Source: Taishania sp036758285
GTDB taxonomy: Bacteria > Bacteroidota > Bacteroidia > Flavobacteriales_D > Crocinitomicaceae
Length of the DNA: 64,000 nt
Direction of reading: 5' to 3'
NCBI GenBank assembly: GCA_036758285.1
Contig: DAIOWV010000006.1
Coordinates: forward strand, 1-64,000
Below, in pieces: positions 36,149 to 45,680 of this stretch. The position numbers were made by a program, and so were the translations under genes. Each line of letters opens with the position of its first letter. Position 1 is the first letter of the stretch. The notes under the pieces were generated by a model that was not told the origin of the DNA, ran no database searches, and saw only the letters and a list, made by a program, of their open reading frames with translations.

Positions 36149-37579
36149 TTAATAATTTCGATAATCATTCCATAATTGACTTCGAATACCAATAATTGGA
36201 ATATAATCAACCTTACTTGTATTTCCATTAATTAACAAATGGTTTTCAAAAAACAAATGTAATTGTGCTTTTTTATAGACTTGATAGTCAAAAGTTATTA
36301 TAGTTCTGCTAGTATTCTTTCCTCTCCCCTGGCCTGTGAAATGTCCATAATCATCTGGTCGAAGTGTATAAGGTAGATAAATATTGCCGCCATAACTAAA
36401 TCCATTTTTATCTTCTCCTTTCAACCGGTAAGTAGTAAAAAATTTAATTAAATAATTACCCTTTTGCCATTTCAACTCAGCTAAAAGCTCATGAAAATTG
36501 GCTCCTAATGGATGAGCAAGAACATGCCCTTGATTACCAAATGTTTGCATTTCATTAACGTGTGAATACATATAAGGTCGCATCATATTGTACTCAAATC
36601 TATAGAAAAATGAACCTAAAGTTGGATGAAATCTACCTTTAATCCCAACTTGCAATCCATATTTATTTGCCCACCAACTGGGATTATTTCTTATTTCAGC
36701 TAAATTGAATTCATCTAAAATAAATTGAGAATACAACATCTGATTGTTAAACTTTGCATCCATTGAAACACCAATCAATATGTTATCCGCCGAACCTAAT
36801 GAGTATTCTTGTGGACGAAAGAAAATTACAGGATTAAGATATTCAACATCATATCCTCTATTCAACAAAGTATCCTTAGGTTGAAATAAAACTGTTTCAA
36901 ATATTCCAAAATTTAACCACTTTGTTGCATTTAAACTAATATGATGAGAAGTAGCATATTTTGATTTCCAAGAACCTGCTAACCTCTCTCTCATAAACTG
37001 ATATAAAACAGTATATTCAAGCCTCCAAAACTTAGCTCTTATTTGTCCAAATGGATGTGGTACGCCATAATCACTTAAAAATAATGATCGACTACCTTCT
37101 CCTATAAAATGATTATCTAAACCAGCTTGAAAATTAAAAATTTCATTTGGTGTAAAACTAACCCGACCTCTTATGTCTGTATAATAATAATCGTTGTTTT
37201 TTTCCTCATAGTAGAATGATCGTGTATTAAAAACTGAATCTATAGTCCCCAATCCTCCGATTGCACCCAAACGAAAATACCATTTACCAACTTGCGATGT
37301 CAAATTCAATCCAGCTCCAACTCGATAATTGGCTTTTTGAGAATATCCTCCATTCAAATCCAATGCAGGATTAATATGAAAATATTTTTTTATACTATCT
37401 GATTTTTCAAAGGTGTTTTGACGAATAAAAGGTTTAAAACTTGTATGAAGTTCTGTTGAATTCTTATAAATTTTATCCGATGGTAATTCTTCAAAAATAG
37501 TTCCTACTTCAAATTGAGAAAAACTTGTATTTGAAACCAATAAAAGGCAAAAAATAATATGTAAATAAAGTAATTTCAA
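36149..37579 (-). CDS. Outer-membrane barrel protein, Wzi/RemB-like (second of tandem pair)
   Basis: 476 aa, signal peptide MKLLYLHIIFCLLLVSNTSFS then Gln. Rich in beta-strands, with a conserved segment FQAGLDNHFIGEGSRSLFLSDYGVPHPFGQIRAKFWRLEYTVLYQFMRER (about 148-197) that matches the neighbouring gene (AGNTRKFIGDGYRSLLLSDNSFSAPFFQVNYRFSPRWELIYLRNKL) and resembles the RemB/Wzi family. RemB has been linked to gliding motility and Wzi to capsule attachment (family knowledge). The start codon overlaps the stop of the upstream gene by 4 nt (ATGA). Confidence 0.68.
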   Translation of the reverse strand: MKLLYLHIIFCLLLVSNTSFSQFEVGTIFEELPSDKIYKNSTELHTSFKPFIRQNTFEKSDSIKKYFHINPALDLNGGYSQKANYRVGAGLNLTSQVGKWYFRLGAIGGLGTIDSVFNTRSFYYEEKNNDYYYTDIRGRVSFTPNEIFNFQAGLDNHFIGEGSRSLFLSDYGVPHPFGQIRAKFWRLEYTVLYQFMRERLAGSWKSKYATSHHISLNATKWLNFGIFETVLFQPKDTLLNRGYDVEYLNPVIFFRPQEYSLGSADNILIGVSMDAKFNNQMLYSQFILDEFNLAEIRNNPSWWANKYGLQVGIKGRFHPTLGSFFYRFEYNMMRPYMYSHVNEMQTFGNQGHVLAHPLGANFHELLAELKWQKGNYLIKFFTTYRLKGEDKNGFSYGGNIYLPYTLRPDDYGHFTGQGRGKNTSRTIITFDYQVYKKAQLHLFFENHLLINGNTSKVDYIPIIGIRSQLWNDYRNY

Positions 37580-39135
37580 AAGTCTGTATAACTATTAATT
37601 AAACTTGTTTTAATCCCAAAACAAACAGTATTCGTTTGAAACTTAACACTTCCAATATTCTCATTTCTAAATAAATAATTCAAGAACACAGAGAAATTCA
37701 TCTTCTTATTGAATCGATAACCCAATTCAATACTGGAATGAGAAATTGTACCCTTTTCTCTTAATCCTTCATTATACAAAGCTAAAAGACTGGTAGAAGA
37801 GTAATTATTAAGTTGATAAAAAACTGTTTTAAAATCAGCATAAACCCTTTTAATTTCATAATTTGCTCGAACAACAACTTCAGTAAACCCCTCACCTTTA
37901 ACATGTGCCAGAGGTAAATTAAAATGACTATAATTTAAACGTGGATTACTTGTACGATATAAATTATTTGTGGCATAATTCCCTTCAAATTGTAAAAATA
38001 GATTGTTCACATCGAATGGCTCTGAAAATCTTGCTCCTAATTGAAAACCTAAACCATCAGACTTTGGATTCATTGCAAATTGAGAATATAACCGTATTAT
38101 GTCTGAAAGTGAATAACCAATATTCAAACCTATTATTGAGTTTACTTCATTTTCATTTGAAATTAATGCTCCTAAAATTGGTAATGGATTATAAAATAAA
38201 GGCGATACTTTTTTGGAAACAATCGAATCACCTTTTGAATAAATGGATCCTTCAAATAAGGAAATGGTTAAATCTTTCGTTGCTTGAAATGAAAGATAAT
38301 TAACTGCCATCGCTTTTGGATCATAATATGACTCTACAGTTGTACTTGCAGGACGGCGTAACAAATTCATTAATTTATTTCTCAAATAAATTAATTCCCA
38401 ACGAGGTGAAAAGCGATAATTTACTTGAAAAAATGGGGCACTAAAACTATTATCTGACAATAACAAAGAACGATAACCATCTCCAATAAATTTTCGAGTA
38501 TTTCCAGCTGACAAAGTTAAAACTTCGAACGGTTTATAAATAATATCTCCCATAGCAAAAGCATAATCATACCCATCACCTTTGAATGGTTTTGTTCTTC
38601 CCATTCCTGGAATGACTGCATTTTGAGTAAAATAACTTGAATCGGATGCATTTACATAAGACTCTCCAATAGAATTATAATAATTTGATTGATAAATTGG
38701 ATTTCTTGACTGATTCTCATAAAAACTCGTTGAAAAAGAAAAATTATGAAATAAATCACCTTCAATATGAAAGCCACGTGTATTTTGAAAGAGCTTTCTT
38801 GAAGCTGTATCTGAAAAATCTTTACCTCCAGAAAAATCAAATACAGGTGAAATTGTTAAATAGCAATTATCTCCTTTAAATTCTAAAAAATGCTTCCGAA
38901 AAAGATGTTCGGTTACAGTATAATACTGTTTCGATGTATCTTGTATTTTTTTGTGTAAATCATATTGATCTTCATTCACCGGGAAAAAACTATTCCCTCT
39001 ATAACCCTGTATTTTACTTGATGAATAATACAATCGATCTTTATAAAAATGATTTAAAGGGATATTATTTTGTTGTGTCAACCCAAACTGAGAAAACAAT
39101 AAAAATAATAGCAACAAAAATCTATTTAATAACAT
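37576..39135 (-). CDS. Outer-membrane barrel protein, Wzi/RemB-like (first of tandem pair)
   Basis: 519 aa, signal peptide MLLNRFLLLLFLLFSQFGLT then Gln. Beta-rich throughout, and shares the FIG(D/E)GxRSLxLSD motif and its flanks with the next gene. RemB/Wzi-like assignment rests on that motif and overall pattern, not on a search. Sits 7 nt downstream of cysQ, so cysQ and the two barrel genes probably form one operon. Confidence 0.68.
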   Translation of the reverse strand: MLLNRFLLLLFLLFSQFGLTQQNNIPLNHFYKDRLYYSSSKIQGYRGNSFFPVNEDQYDLHKKIQDTSKQYYTVTEHLFRKHFLEFKGDNCYLTISPVFDFSGGKDFSDTASRKLFQNTRGFHIEGDLFHNFSFSTSFYENQSRNPIYQSNYYNSIGESYVNASDSSYFTQNAVIPGMGRTKPFKGDGYDYAFAMGDIIYKPFEVLTLSAGNTRKFIGDGYRSLLLSDNSFSAPFFQVNYRFSPRWELIYLRNKLMNLLRRPASTTVESYYDPKAMAVNYLSFQATKDLTISLFEGSIYSKGDSIVSKKVSPLFYNPLPILGALISNENEVNSIIGLNIGYSLSDIIRLYSQFAMNPKSDGLGFQLGARFSEPFDVNNLFLQFEGNYATNNLYRTSNPRLNYSHFNLPLAHVKGEGFTEVVVRANYEIKRVYADFKTVFYQLNNYSSTSLLALYNEGLREKGTISHSSIELGYRFNKKMNFSVFLNYLFRNENIGSVKFQTNTVCFGIKTSLINSYTDF

Positions 39136-39142
39136 TTTAAAA

Positions 39143-39946
39143 TCAACCCATTAAATCGATAAAACCTTTTGTTTTTGCAATAAAATGTGGGTTTAGAAGT
39201 GATTCTTTATTATATTTCAAAGGAAGTCCATCTTCAACATTTAATACAACACCACCCAAAGCTTCTAAAATAGCTTGACCTGCTGCAATGTCCCATTCCA
39301 TCGTTGGTGCAAATCTTGGATAAACATCTGCCCGTCCTTCAGCTAAATCAAAAAATTTCAATGCCGATCCTTTTTTGATAAAATCAACCTCATCGTGTTT
39401 TTTTATTTTTTCAATAAACTCAACCTCTCGTCCTCGGTAGGGAGTTCTTGAGCTGGCTAATACTATTGGAGAATTAATTGTTGAAATGGTTAATTTTTCC
39501 CACTTGCTTGGTGAATAAATTTGATCAAAATCGAGTATATAAGCACCTATTTCATCTCCACCCAATAAAATTGTTCTATTAACAGGACTTGCAATAATTC
39601 CAAACACAGGTTTTCCCTCTCTCACCAAAGCAATGTTAACAGCAAATTCGCCATTTCTTCTAATATATTCTTTTGTCCCATCTAATGGATCAATAATCCA
39701 CACTTCCTTCCATTCTTTGCGCTCTTGAAACGCATCATTTGGGTCTTCTTCACTAATTATTGGAATACCAAAGTCTCGTAACTGATCAACGATAATTTTT
39801 GCTGAAGCCGTGTCTGCTTCTGTAACTGGAGAACCATCAGTTTTCAGTTTTTTCTGAAAAGATGTCTGATAAATACGCATTATTTCCTCAGATGCTTGAA
39901 TAGAAGTTTCTAAAGCCTTTATGTACAATTTATCCAGTTGAATCAT
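39143..39946 (-). CDS. cysQ: 3'(2'),5'-bisphosphate nucleotidase CysQ
   Basis: Hydrolyses 3'-phosphoadenosine 5'-phosphate (PAP) to AMP, clearing the by-product of sulfation and sulfate reduction. It is an inositol-monophosphatase-fold enzyme with metal-binding motifs ISEEDP (about 65-70), WIIDPLDGTKEYI (about 83-95) and the C-terminal MEWDIAAGQAIL. 267 aa is normal for CysQ. Its grouping with two outer-membrane proteins is typical of no pathway I know; cysQ often sits near sulfate-activation genes, and none are here. Confidence 0.92.
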   Translation of the reverse strand: MIQLDKLYIKALETSIQASEEIMRIYQTSFQKKLKTDGSPVTEADTASAKIIVDQLRDFGIPIISEEDPNDAFQERKEWKEVWIIDPLDGTKEYIRRNGEFAVNIALVREGKPVFGIIASPVNRTILLGGDEIGAYILDFDQIYSPSKWEKLTISTINSPIVLASSRTPYRGREVEFIEKIKKHDEVDFIKKGSALKFFDLAEGRADVYPRFAPTMEWDIAAGQAILEALGGVVLNVEDGLPLKYNKESLLNPHFIAKTKGFIDLMG

Positions 39947-39974
39947 TTTCTTTTGGTAATCAAATTACATTTTT

Positions 39975-40008
39975 AAAAAAAATGAGACCGTGAATAAACG
40001 ATCTCATT
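39975..40008 (-). terminator. Terminator after the 40032 gene
   Basis: AATGAGA (39981-39987) pairs with TCTCATT (40002-40008), with an inner CGT/ACG, and a T-run on the minus strand from the A-tract at 39975-39982. Located just after the stop codon of the small T9SS protein. Confidence 0.75.
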
Positions 40009-40031
40009 ACATTCATACTTAATAAAACCTA

Positions 40032-40802
40032 TTAATGTCTTACTACTAATTTCTTCGTCAATCCTTTTACGGAATTATTTTGAATAGTTACAAAATAGAC
40101 ACCATTCTTGTATTCTGAAATATTTAATTTCTTGTTGTTATTAAAATCACCTGTATATACAATATTACCCAAAACATCAACAACACGTATTTTCGCATCA
40201 TTTAATCCTTCGGCTAGAATTGAAACATAATCATTCGCAGGATTTGGTGATAAACTTAATTCCACACTTTTCTGAACAGTACTTATACTTAAATTATTTA
40301 AATAATTCACAACAACAGTAATTGAATCATAATATTCAGTTCCTGCCATATTTGTCACATAATATTTATAGGTTGCTGTTGAACCCGGTGTACCTGGATA
40401 AAATTGAGGTTTTATTTCTGCTGGTCCTCCTTGATCAGTATTTGAAGAGCCACTTATAACATTTGGAGCCCCTGTAACTGGAGTTGTAGAATTATTTTGT
40501 TCCAAATACGAATAGTTATAACAAGTTGGAGGCCAACATAAATTATCTTTCCAATCTGACGGAGCTGAAACTTTAACACGTTTCAATCTATATTGTTCAT
40601 CTGCATTTGACATGTTATAAACATAAAATTTTGCCCCTTCCCAATAAGCATACTCATCATCGTTTGGGACATCATTCAACGTAACATTGTAAGTCAACGT
40701 TGTCCCAGCAACATTATTTGTTTCATTTGGCAAACGAATCTCTATTTGAGATTGAACCCCCCAAATTGTAAAACATAAAAAAGAAAGTAATATTTTTTTC
40801 AT
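40032..40802 (-). CDS. Small secreted protein with T9SS type A signal
   Basis: 256 aa with signal peptide MKKILLSFLCFTIWGVQS followed by Gln. The mature region (about 19-175) is beta-rich with two CWPPTC-like cysteines near residue 94, and resembles no family I can name. The C-terminal 80 residues are a T9SS sorting domain (LSLSPNPANDYVSILAEGL to KKLVVRH). Single gene with terminator. Confidence 0.75.
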   Translation of the reverse strand: MKKILLSFLCFTIWGVQSQIEIRLPNETNNVAGTTLTYNVTLNDVPNDDEYAYWEGAKFYVYNMSNADEQYRLKRVKVSAPSDWKDNLCWPPTCYNYSYLEQNNSTTPVTGAPNVISGSSNTDQGGPAEIKPQFYPGTPGSTATYKYYVTNMAGTEYYDSITVVVNYLNNLSISTVQKSVELSLSPNPANDYVSILAEGLNDAKIRVVDVLGNIVYTGDFNNNKKLNISEYKNGVYFVTIQNNSVKGLTKKLVVRH

Positions 40803-41005
40803 CCGCTTCGAAACTTACAATAGTTAATTAATTAACATTCACAGCTATCATCAATTTGATTCAAATACTGTTATGCTAATATACTGAAAAATAATTAACA
40901 ATGTTTAAATGGTCTACAAATATTATTTCATCATAAATTTTAGGATTCCAAGAAAGATGCTAAGATTTTATCCCTATCACTATTCTGAATCTTAAAAAAC
41001 TATGT

Positions 41006-41013
41006 TACCTTTG
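41006..41013 (+). promoter_or_regulatory. -7 element for the TlpA operon (TAccTTTG)
   Basis: Exact TAnnTTTG match in the 270-nt spacer before the TlpA-like gene, with TCTG (one mismatch to TTTG) 18 nt upstream at 40984-40987. Leader about 55 nt. Nothing else is evident in the spacer. Confidence 0.55.
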
Positions 41014-41072
41014 GTTAAAAGGGAAATTCTTTTTTCAATTTTATTACATATCAACTCAAAAAACTAGAATTT

Positions 41073-41576
41073 ATGAAAAATATAATCTTTGCTTTTCTCT
41101 CCTTTCTTTTCGTAACAAATGTATTTGGACAAGAGAAAAACAAGGATAAACAAGTTCCTTCAGTACAGTTAAAAGACATGAATGGAAAATCTATCAACAT
41201 CAATGAATTAACTAAAAACGGACCAGTAATAATTAGCTTTTGGGCTACTTGGTGTTCACCTTGCAAAAGAGAATTAAATACAATACATGAAGTATATTCT
41301 GAGTGGCAAGATCAATTTAATGTCACCCTAGTTGCGGTATCTATTGATGATGAAAAAACTAAAAACTCAGTTCCTGTATATGTTAATGGTCGTTCTTGGG
41401 AATATGTTGTAATAATGGATCCAAATAGTGACTTTAGAAGAGCTATGGGAGTTAACAATGTTCCCCATACTTTTCTAGTAGATAAAAATGGAACGATCGT
41501 TTATTCTCACAACAACTACGCACCTGGTGATGAAGAATTATTATACCAAGAATTAATGAAACTAAGTAAAAATTAG
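41073..41576 (+). CDS. TlpA/ResA-like periplasmic thioredoxin
   Basis: 167 aa, signal peptide MKNIIFAFLSFLFVTNVFG then Gln. AhpC-TSA/Redoxin fold with active site WATWCSPCKREL (Cys61, Cys64) and the cis-Pro loop NNVPHTFLVDKNG. Such proteins reduce disulfides or maintain thiols outside the cytoplasm. First gene of a TlpA-DUF6029-Omp28 cluster (22 nt and 18 nt spacings). Confidence 0.9.
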   Translation: MKNIIFAFLSFLFVTNVFGQEKNKDKQVPSVQLKDMNGKSININELTKNGPVIISFWATWCSPCKRELNTIHEVYSEWQDQFNVTLVAVSIDDEKTKNSVPVYVNGRSWEYVVIMDPNSDFRRAMGVNNVPHTFLVDKNGTIVYSHNNYAPGDEELLYQELMKLSKN

Positions 41577-41598
41577 GGGCTCCTTTTTAATTTAACTT

Positions 41599-43299
41599 AT
41601 GAACAAACTCTTAACTGCATTCACTTTGTTAGTGACCTTATCGTCGTTTGGTCAATTGGAACGTGGAAACTTTACTGGAAATTTAGAAACGATTTTCCAA
41701 TATTTAAATGAAGATTCACTAATTGGTGCAACCCAACCAGCCTCAAAAGGGCTTTTAAACTCCTATATGAATGTCTATTACACTCATGGGAATTTTAAAG
41801 CAGGATTGAGATTCGAATCATATTTACCAAGAATTCAAGGATATCCAACAGAATTTGAAGGTACAGGACTAGGAATGAGATATGTAGGCTACAATAATAG
41901 TTTTATAGATGTCACAGTTGGTAATTTTTACGAACAATTTGGTGGTGGTTTAGCATTAAGAATCTATGAAGATAGAGCTTTAGGTTATGACAACATGCTT
42001 GATGGATTAAAAATCAAACTAAATCCTTACAAAGGAATTGTAATCAAAGGAATTTATGGTCAACAACGATTAGCATTTAGAAATGGTATTAGTCATTCAC
42101 CAGGTATTGTTCGTGGATTTGACGGAGAAGTAAATGCAAATCAATTAATTAAAAAACTACAAGACAAACCTTTAGAAATAATTATAGGAAGTTCATTTGT
42201 AAGTAAATTTCAGGAAGACAACGACGATTTATTAATTTTACCTCAAAACACAGCAACTTACGGAGGTCGTTTAGGATTACGTTACAAAGGATTTACGTTA
42301 GATGGAGAATATGTTACGAAAGGTCAAGATCCTTCTACAGACAATAATTATATTTATAACACTGGTTTTGCAACTGTTATAAACGCCGGATATTCGAGAA
42401 AAGGTTTGGGAATATTATTATCTGCGAAATCTGTTGACAACATGAGTTTTAGGTCAGACCGAACCAAAGTATTACAAGTTGGATTAATCAACTTTCTTCC
42501 AGCAATGAATAAAACACACACGTATAATCTAGTTTCTTCACTTTATCCATATGCAACTCAACCTACAGGCGAGGTGGCATTTCAGGGAGAAATTGTTTAT
42601 ACAATCCCAAAGGAAACTAAACTAGGTGGTAAATATGGGACTACAATCAATTTAAATGCATCAACTGCTTTTCGACCAAAAAGAGAATTAAATCCAACTT
42701 TCAATACAGATTCTACAGGGATTTTGTATTCTACTAAACCATTTTCAATGACCGATTCCTTGTATTGGCTAGACATCAATGCAAGTATTTCAAGAAAATT
42801 CTCTAAAAATTTCAATGCAATTTTAAGCTACTATCATATAGTCTTAAACAACAACATTGCATCCGTAACAAAACAACCTGGAAACATATATTCTAACACA
42901 TTTGTACTAGAATTAAGTTATAAATTTAAAAATCGATCGTCTTTACGTACTGAGATGCAATTAATGTTAGTAAACAGAATTGATACAAACAACCATAGAG
43001 TACCATTTAACACTGCTGGTTCCAGAGCAACGGACAATGGCGATTGGGGAACGTTACTCATTGAATATACAATCAACTCGAATTGGATGGTAAGTATTAT
43101 GAATCAATACAACTTTGGAAACCATGATAAAGCAAAACGAGCACATCATCCCTATTTCACAATTGGGTACGTAACTGGTGCAACCCGAATAATGGCTTCT
43201 TATGGCAGACAAAGAGCTGGTATGTTTTGTGTCGGTGGAGTATGTCGATTTGTTCCCGCTTCAAACGGACTAACCATGTCCATAACTCACAGTTTCTAA
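41599..43299 (+). CDS. DUF6029 family outer-membrane beta-barrel protein
   Basis: 566 aa, signal peptide MNKLLTAFTLLVTLSSFG then Gln. Beta-rich, with many short amphipathic strands and a conserved N-terminal stretch NFTGNLETIFQYLNEDSLIG...AGLRFESYLPRIQGYP. C-terminal AGMFCVGGVCRFVPASNGLTMSITHSF ends in Phe, as in outer-membrane barrels. DUF6029 is my family assignment from memory. Function unknown; the neighbours suggest a role with extracytoplasmic redox or Omp28 export. Confidence 0.75.
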   Translation: MNKLLTAFTLLVTLSSFGQLERGNFTGNLETIFQYLNEDSLIGATQPASKGLLNSYMNVYYTHGNFKAGLRFESYLPRIQGYPTEFEGTGLGMRYVGYNNSFIDVTVGNFYEQFGGGLALRIYEDRALGYDNMLDGLKIKLNPYKGIVIKGIYGQQRLAFRNGISHSPGIVRGFDGEVNANQLIKKLQDKPLEIIIGSSFVSKFQEDNDDLLILPQNTATYGGRLGLRYKGFTLDGEYVTKGQDPSTDNNYIYNTGFATVINAGYSRKGLGILLSAKSVDNMSFRSDRTKVLQVGLINFLPAMNKTHTYNLVSSLYPYATQPTGEVAFQGEIVYTIPKETKLGGKYGTTINLNASTAFRPKRELNPTFNTDSTGILYSTKPFSMTDSLYWLDINASISRKFSKNFNAILSYYHIVLNNNIASVTKQPGNIYSNTFVLELSYKFKNRSSLRTEMQLMLVNRIDTNNHRVPFNTAGSRATDNGDWGTLLIEYTINSNWMVSIMNQYNFGNHDKAKRAHHPYFTIGYVTGATRIMASYGRQRAGMFCVGGVCRFVPASNGLTMSITHSF

Positions 43300-43317
43300 C
43301 AAAGAAAAAATAAAAAA

Positions 43318-44280
43318 ATGAAGAATTTAACTATAAATATTACTTCTATCCTTTCTGTTTTATTTTTCTTAACAAGTTGCGATAAAATTGAAAAGATATA
43401 TGAACCTTCGAGTTATTCCACAAATTTAGATGTATCACTTTACCCTGGTTCTTGGCAAAATTACATTGATAATGAATGGCCTAATTTTGACACAATAACT
43501 GCTAGTTCGAATCGCAATATTTTAATTGATGATTTCACAGGACATAACTGTCAATACTGTCCAGCAGCAGCAGTAGCAGCTCACAATCTTCACACACAAT
43601 ATCCTTCAAGGGTTTTTGTTAGTTCAATCCACGCTTCTCCATCAGGAATTACAGGTTTTCAGGCTGTAAATAATCAATATCCTGTTGACTTCACAAATAC
43701 ACAAGGTTTAGAGTTAGGAATTTACTTTGGATCAATGCCAAGCAGTGGGTTCTTTGGAAATCCAAGCGTTGGATGCAATAGAATAAAATATCAAAGTTCT
43801 GGAGAACTATTTTATCCTTCAAGTATTTTAGCATCAGAAGTTAATAATGCATTGAATACTACATTAAAAATCAAATTAAAATCACACGTAAATTATTATC
43901 CTACAACAAAGGGAGCTTTTTTACATGTTGAAGTAGATAAAATAGACCAACAATTATCCAATAATCTTGGTTTGACTATTGTTCTTCAACAAGATAGTTT
44001 AGTTGCACCACAAAATAACAATGGAACATATACACCAAACTATGTACATAGAGACATTCATTTAAAGCATCTTTCCAATTCACTATGGGGTGTCACTCTT
44101 ACTGATGATCTTAAAAAATCCAATGGTAAATATTACCTTGATTACAGCTTTCCAGTTCCTAATCAACTTACTTTAGACGCTAGTCAAGTACATAATCCTG
44201 ATAATATGCATTTATTAATTTATGTTTACGACAAAACAACTTTTGAGATTTATCAAGTAATAAAACAAAAAATTAACTGA
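43318..44280 (+). CDS. Omp28-related lipoprotein with thioredoxin-like CxxC
   Basis: 320 aa. Lipoprotein signal MKNLTINITSILSVLFFLTSC (Cys21). The Omp28 domain has ILIDDFTGHNCQYCPAAAVAAHNLHTQYPSRVFVSSIHAS (Cys78, Cys81), a thioredoxin-like opening. The rest is beta-rich (DYSFPVPNQLTLDASQVHNPDNMHLLIYVYDKTTFEIYQVIKQKIN). Omp28 was first described as a Porphyromonas gingivalis surface antigen; biochemical role unknown. Its stop codon abuts the stop of hutG on the opposite strand with no base between. Confidence 0.85.
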   Translation: MKNLTINITSILSVLFFLTSCDKIEKIYEPSSYSTNLDVSLYPGSWQNYIDNEWPNFDTITASSNRNILIDDFTGHNCQYCPAAAVAAHNLHTQYPSRVFVSSIHASPSGITGFQAVNNQYPVDFTNTQGLELGIYFGSMPSSGFFGNPSVGCNRIKYQSSGELFYPSSILASEVNNALNTTLKIKLKSHVNYYPTTKGAFLHVEVDKIDQQLSNNLGLTIVLQQDSLVAPQNNNGTYTPNYVHRDIHLKHLSNSLWGVTLTDDLKKSNGKYYLDYSFPVPNQLTLDASQVHNPDNMHLLIYVYDKTTFEIYQVIKQKIN

Positions 44281-45246
44281 TTATTTCACCCTGTTTCTCA
44301 GAAAATCATGAATTAAATAGGCAATTGTCTTTCCAACTATCTTCTCTTCTAATTCATTCGATGGAGCTCCTTCTGGTAAATGTAAATAAGCAATTTCTCT
44401 ATTCGAATTAGCTAAATTTATGATATACTTTCTCACCTGCTCAACTTCAAATCCACTTGGTGTATAAGCTGAAGTCGGCATTCCCTTGATAGAATCTAAA
44501 TCAAGTTCAACACCAATAGACTTATTGCCTTTTGAAATAACCGACTGTAAATCAGAAAGAAAAATTGAATGACCATCCAAATAATCTTCATAAAAAGAAT
44601 AATAAAATCCTTGTTCATCAAGATAATTCAACATGTTTTCACTATTGTAAGCACGATGAAGGCCTAAAACAGAATAATGATCTAAAAAGCCCCTTTCTTT
44701 TGCATAAGAAAATGGATTGCCACTATGACGTCCTTCCAGTCTTCTACAATCTGCATGCGGATCACAATTTATCACATCCAACGAATATCCGTGAACCTTT
44801 TGAAAAGCTGCGATCAAAGCGTATGCATTATTATGTCCACCTCCTATTAAAATTGGAATTTGATTATTTTGATAAATTTTAACTAAAATTTCAATCAATA
44901 ACTCATCTAATTCTTCAATCAATGCCTTCCCTTTTTCAATTGACGTAAACTTCGCCAGCTGTTTAACATATCCCAAACAAGTCAAATCACTTCCATTATA
45001 AAAACGATTGGATTGCATATTTAGAAATCGTGACAAAGTTACTCTAAAAGCATTTTGACTTCCACCATTTCCCCCATTCGATTGAGGCCCAACATCTTCA
45101 GACACACCAATCAAAACATACTTTGCCCCTGAAGACCAACCAGCTGAAATACATTCACCAAGTTTCAACTCTCCTTCTCTTACATTCGTAATTTTCAGAA
45201 TATCGTCAATAGAAAAAGGGACAAACTCAAAATTATTCGTTTTCAT
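44281..45246 (-). CDS. hutG: Formimidoylglutamase (arginase family)
   Basis: 321-aa ureohydrolase-fold enzyme, probably hydrolysing N-formimidoyl-glutamate in histidine breakdown. Manganese-site motifs: GGGHNNAYAL (His), NCDPHADCR (Asp, His, Asp) and GVELDLDSI (Asp, Asp). The residues RLEGRHSGNPFSYA are typical of Bacteroidetes HutG-like proteins. No other hut gene is in the window, so the specific substrate remains inferred; another guanidino or amidino compound is possible. Starts inside the stop of the thioesterase gene (ATGA). Confidence 0.78.
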   Translation of the reverse strand: MKTNNFEFVPFSIDDILKITNVREGELKLGECISAGWSSGAKYVLIGVSEDVGPQSNGGNGGSQNAFRVTLSRFLNMQSNRFYNGSDLTCLGYVKQLAKFTSIEKGKALIEELDELLIEILVKIYQNNQIPILIGGGHNNAYALIAAFQKVHGYSLDVINCDPHADCRRLEGRHSGNPFSYAKERGFLDHYSVLGLHRAYNSENMLNYLDEQGFYYSFYEDYLDGHSIFLSDLQSVISKGNKSIGVELDLDSIKGMPTSAYTPSGFEVEQVRKYIINLANSNREIAYLHLPEGAPSNELEEKIVGKTIAYLIHDFLRNRVK

Positions 45247-45659
45247 ATTGCGTAATTTTCTAATAATTTGATAAAATCTTCAGGTGCTTTTATTGGCCGC
45301 GTAGATTTCATATCCACAAAAACCAAAGTAGTATGAGCTTTTACAACCAAATCACCATTTTCATTATGAATTTCATAATCAAATAAAAGTCTAGCACCTT
45401 TAACCGATGAAATAAACGTTGTAATAATTAATTCATCATCATATTTTGCAGGAGAAAAATACTTCACAGTAAATTCAGAAACAGGCAACATCACTCCTTT
45501 AGCTTCCATTTCACGATAACTCATACCTACACTTCTCATTGCTTCTACCCTTCCAACTTCGAAATATTGAGCGTAATTACCGTAGTAACAATACCCCATC
45601 TGATCCGTTTCGCCATAACGAACTCGTAATTTTGTTTTATTATTATATGAAAGATTCAT
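45243..45659 (-). CDS. Acyl-CoA thioesterase (hotdog fold, YbgC/FadM type)
   Basis: 138 aa from ATG 45659 (MNLSYNNKTKLRVRYGETDQMGYCYYGNY); an ATG 21 nt upstream (45680) would add MNLFYNT and cannot be excluded. The 4HBT signature is YGETDQMGYCYYGNYAQYFEVGRVEAMRSVG with the catalytic Asp in ETDQMG. It cleaves acyl-CoA (or 4-hydroxybenzoyl-CoA-like) thioesters. Overlaps hutG by 4 nt, so the two are likely translated together. Confidence 0.85.
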   Translation of the reverse strand: MNLSYNNKTKLRVRYGETDQMGYCYYGNYAQYFEVGRVEAMRSVGMSYREMEAKGVMLPVSEFTVKYFSPAKYDDELIITTFISSVKGARLLFDYEIHNENGDLVVKAHTTLVFVDMKSTRPIKAPEDFIKLLENYAI

Positions 45660-45680
45660 TGTATTGTAAAATAAATTCAA

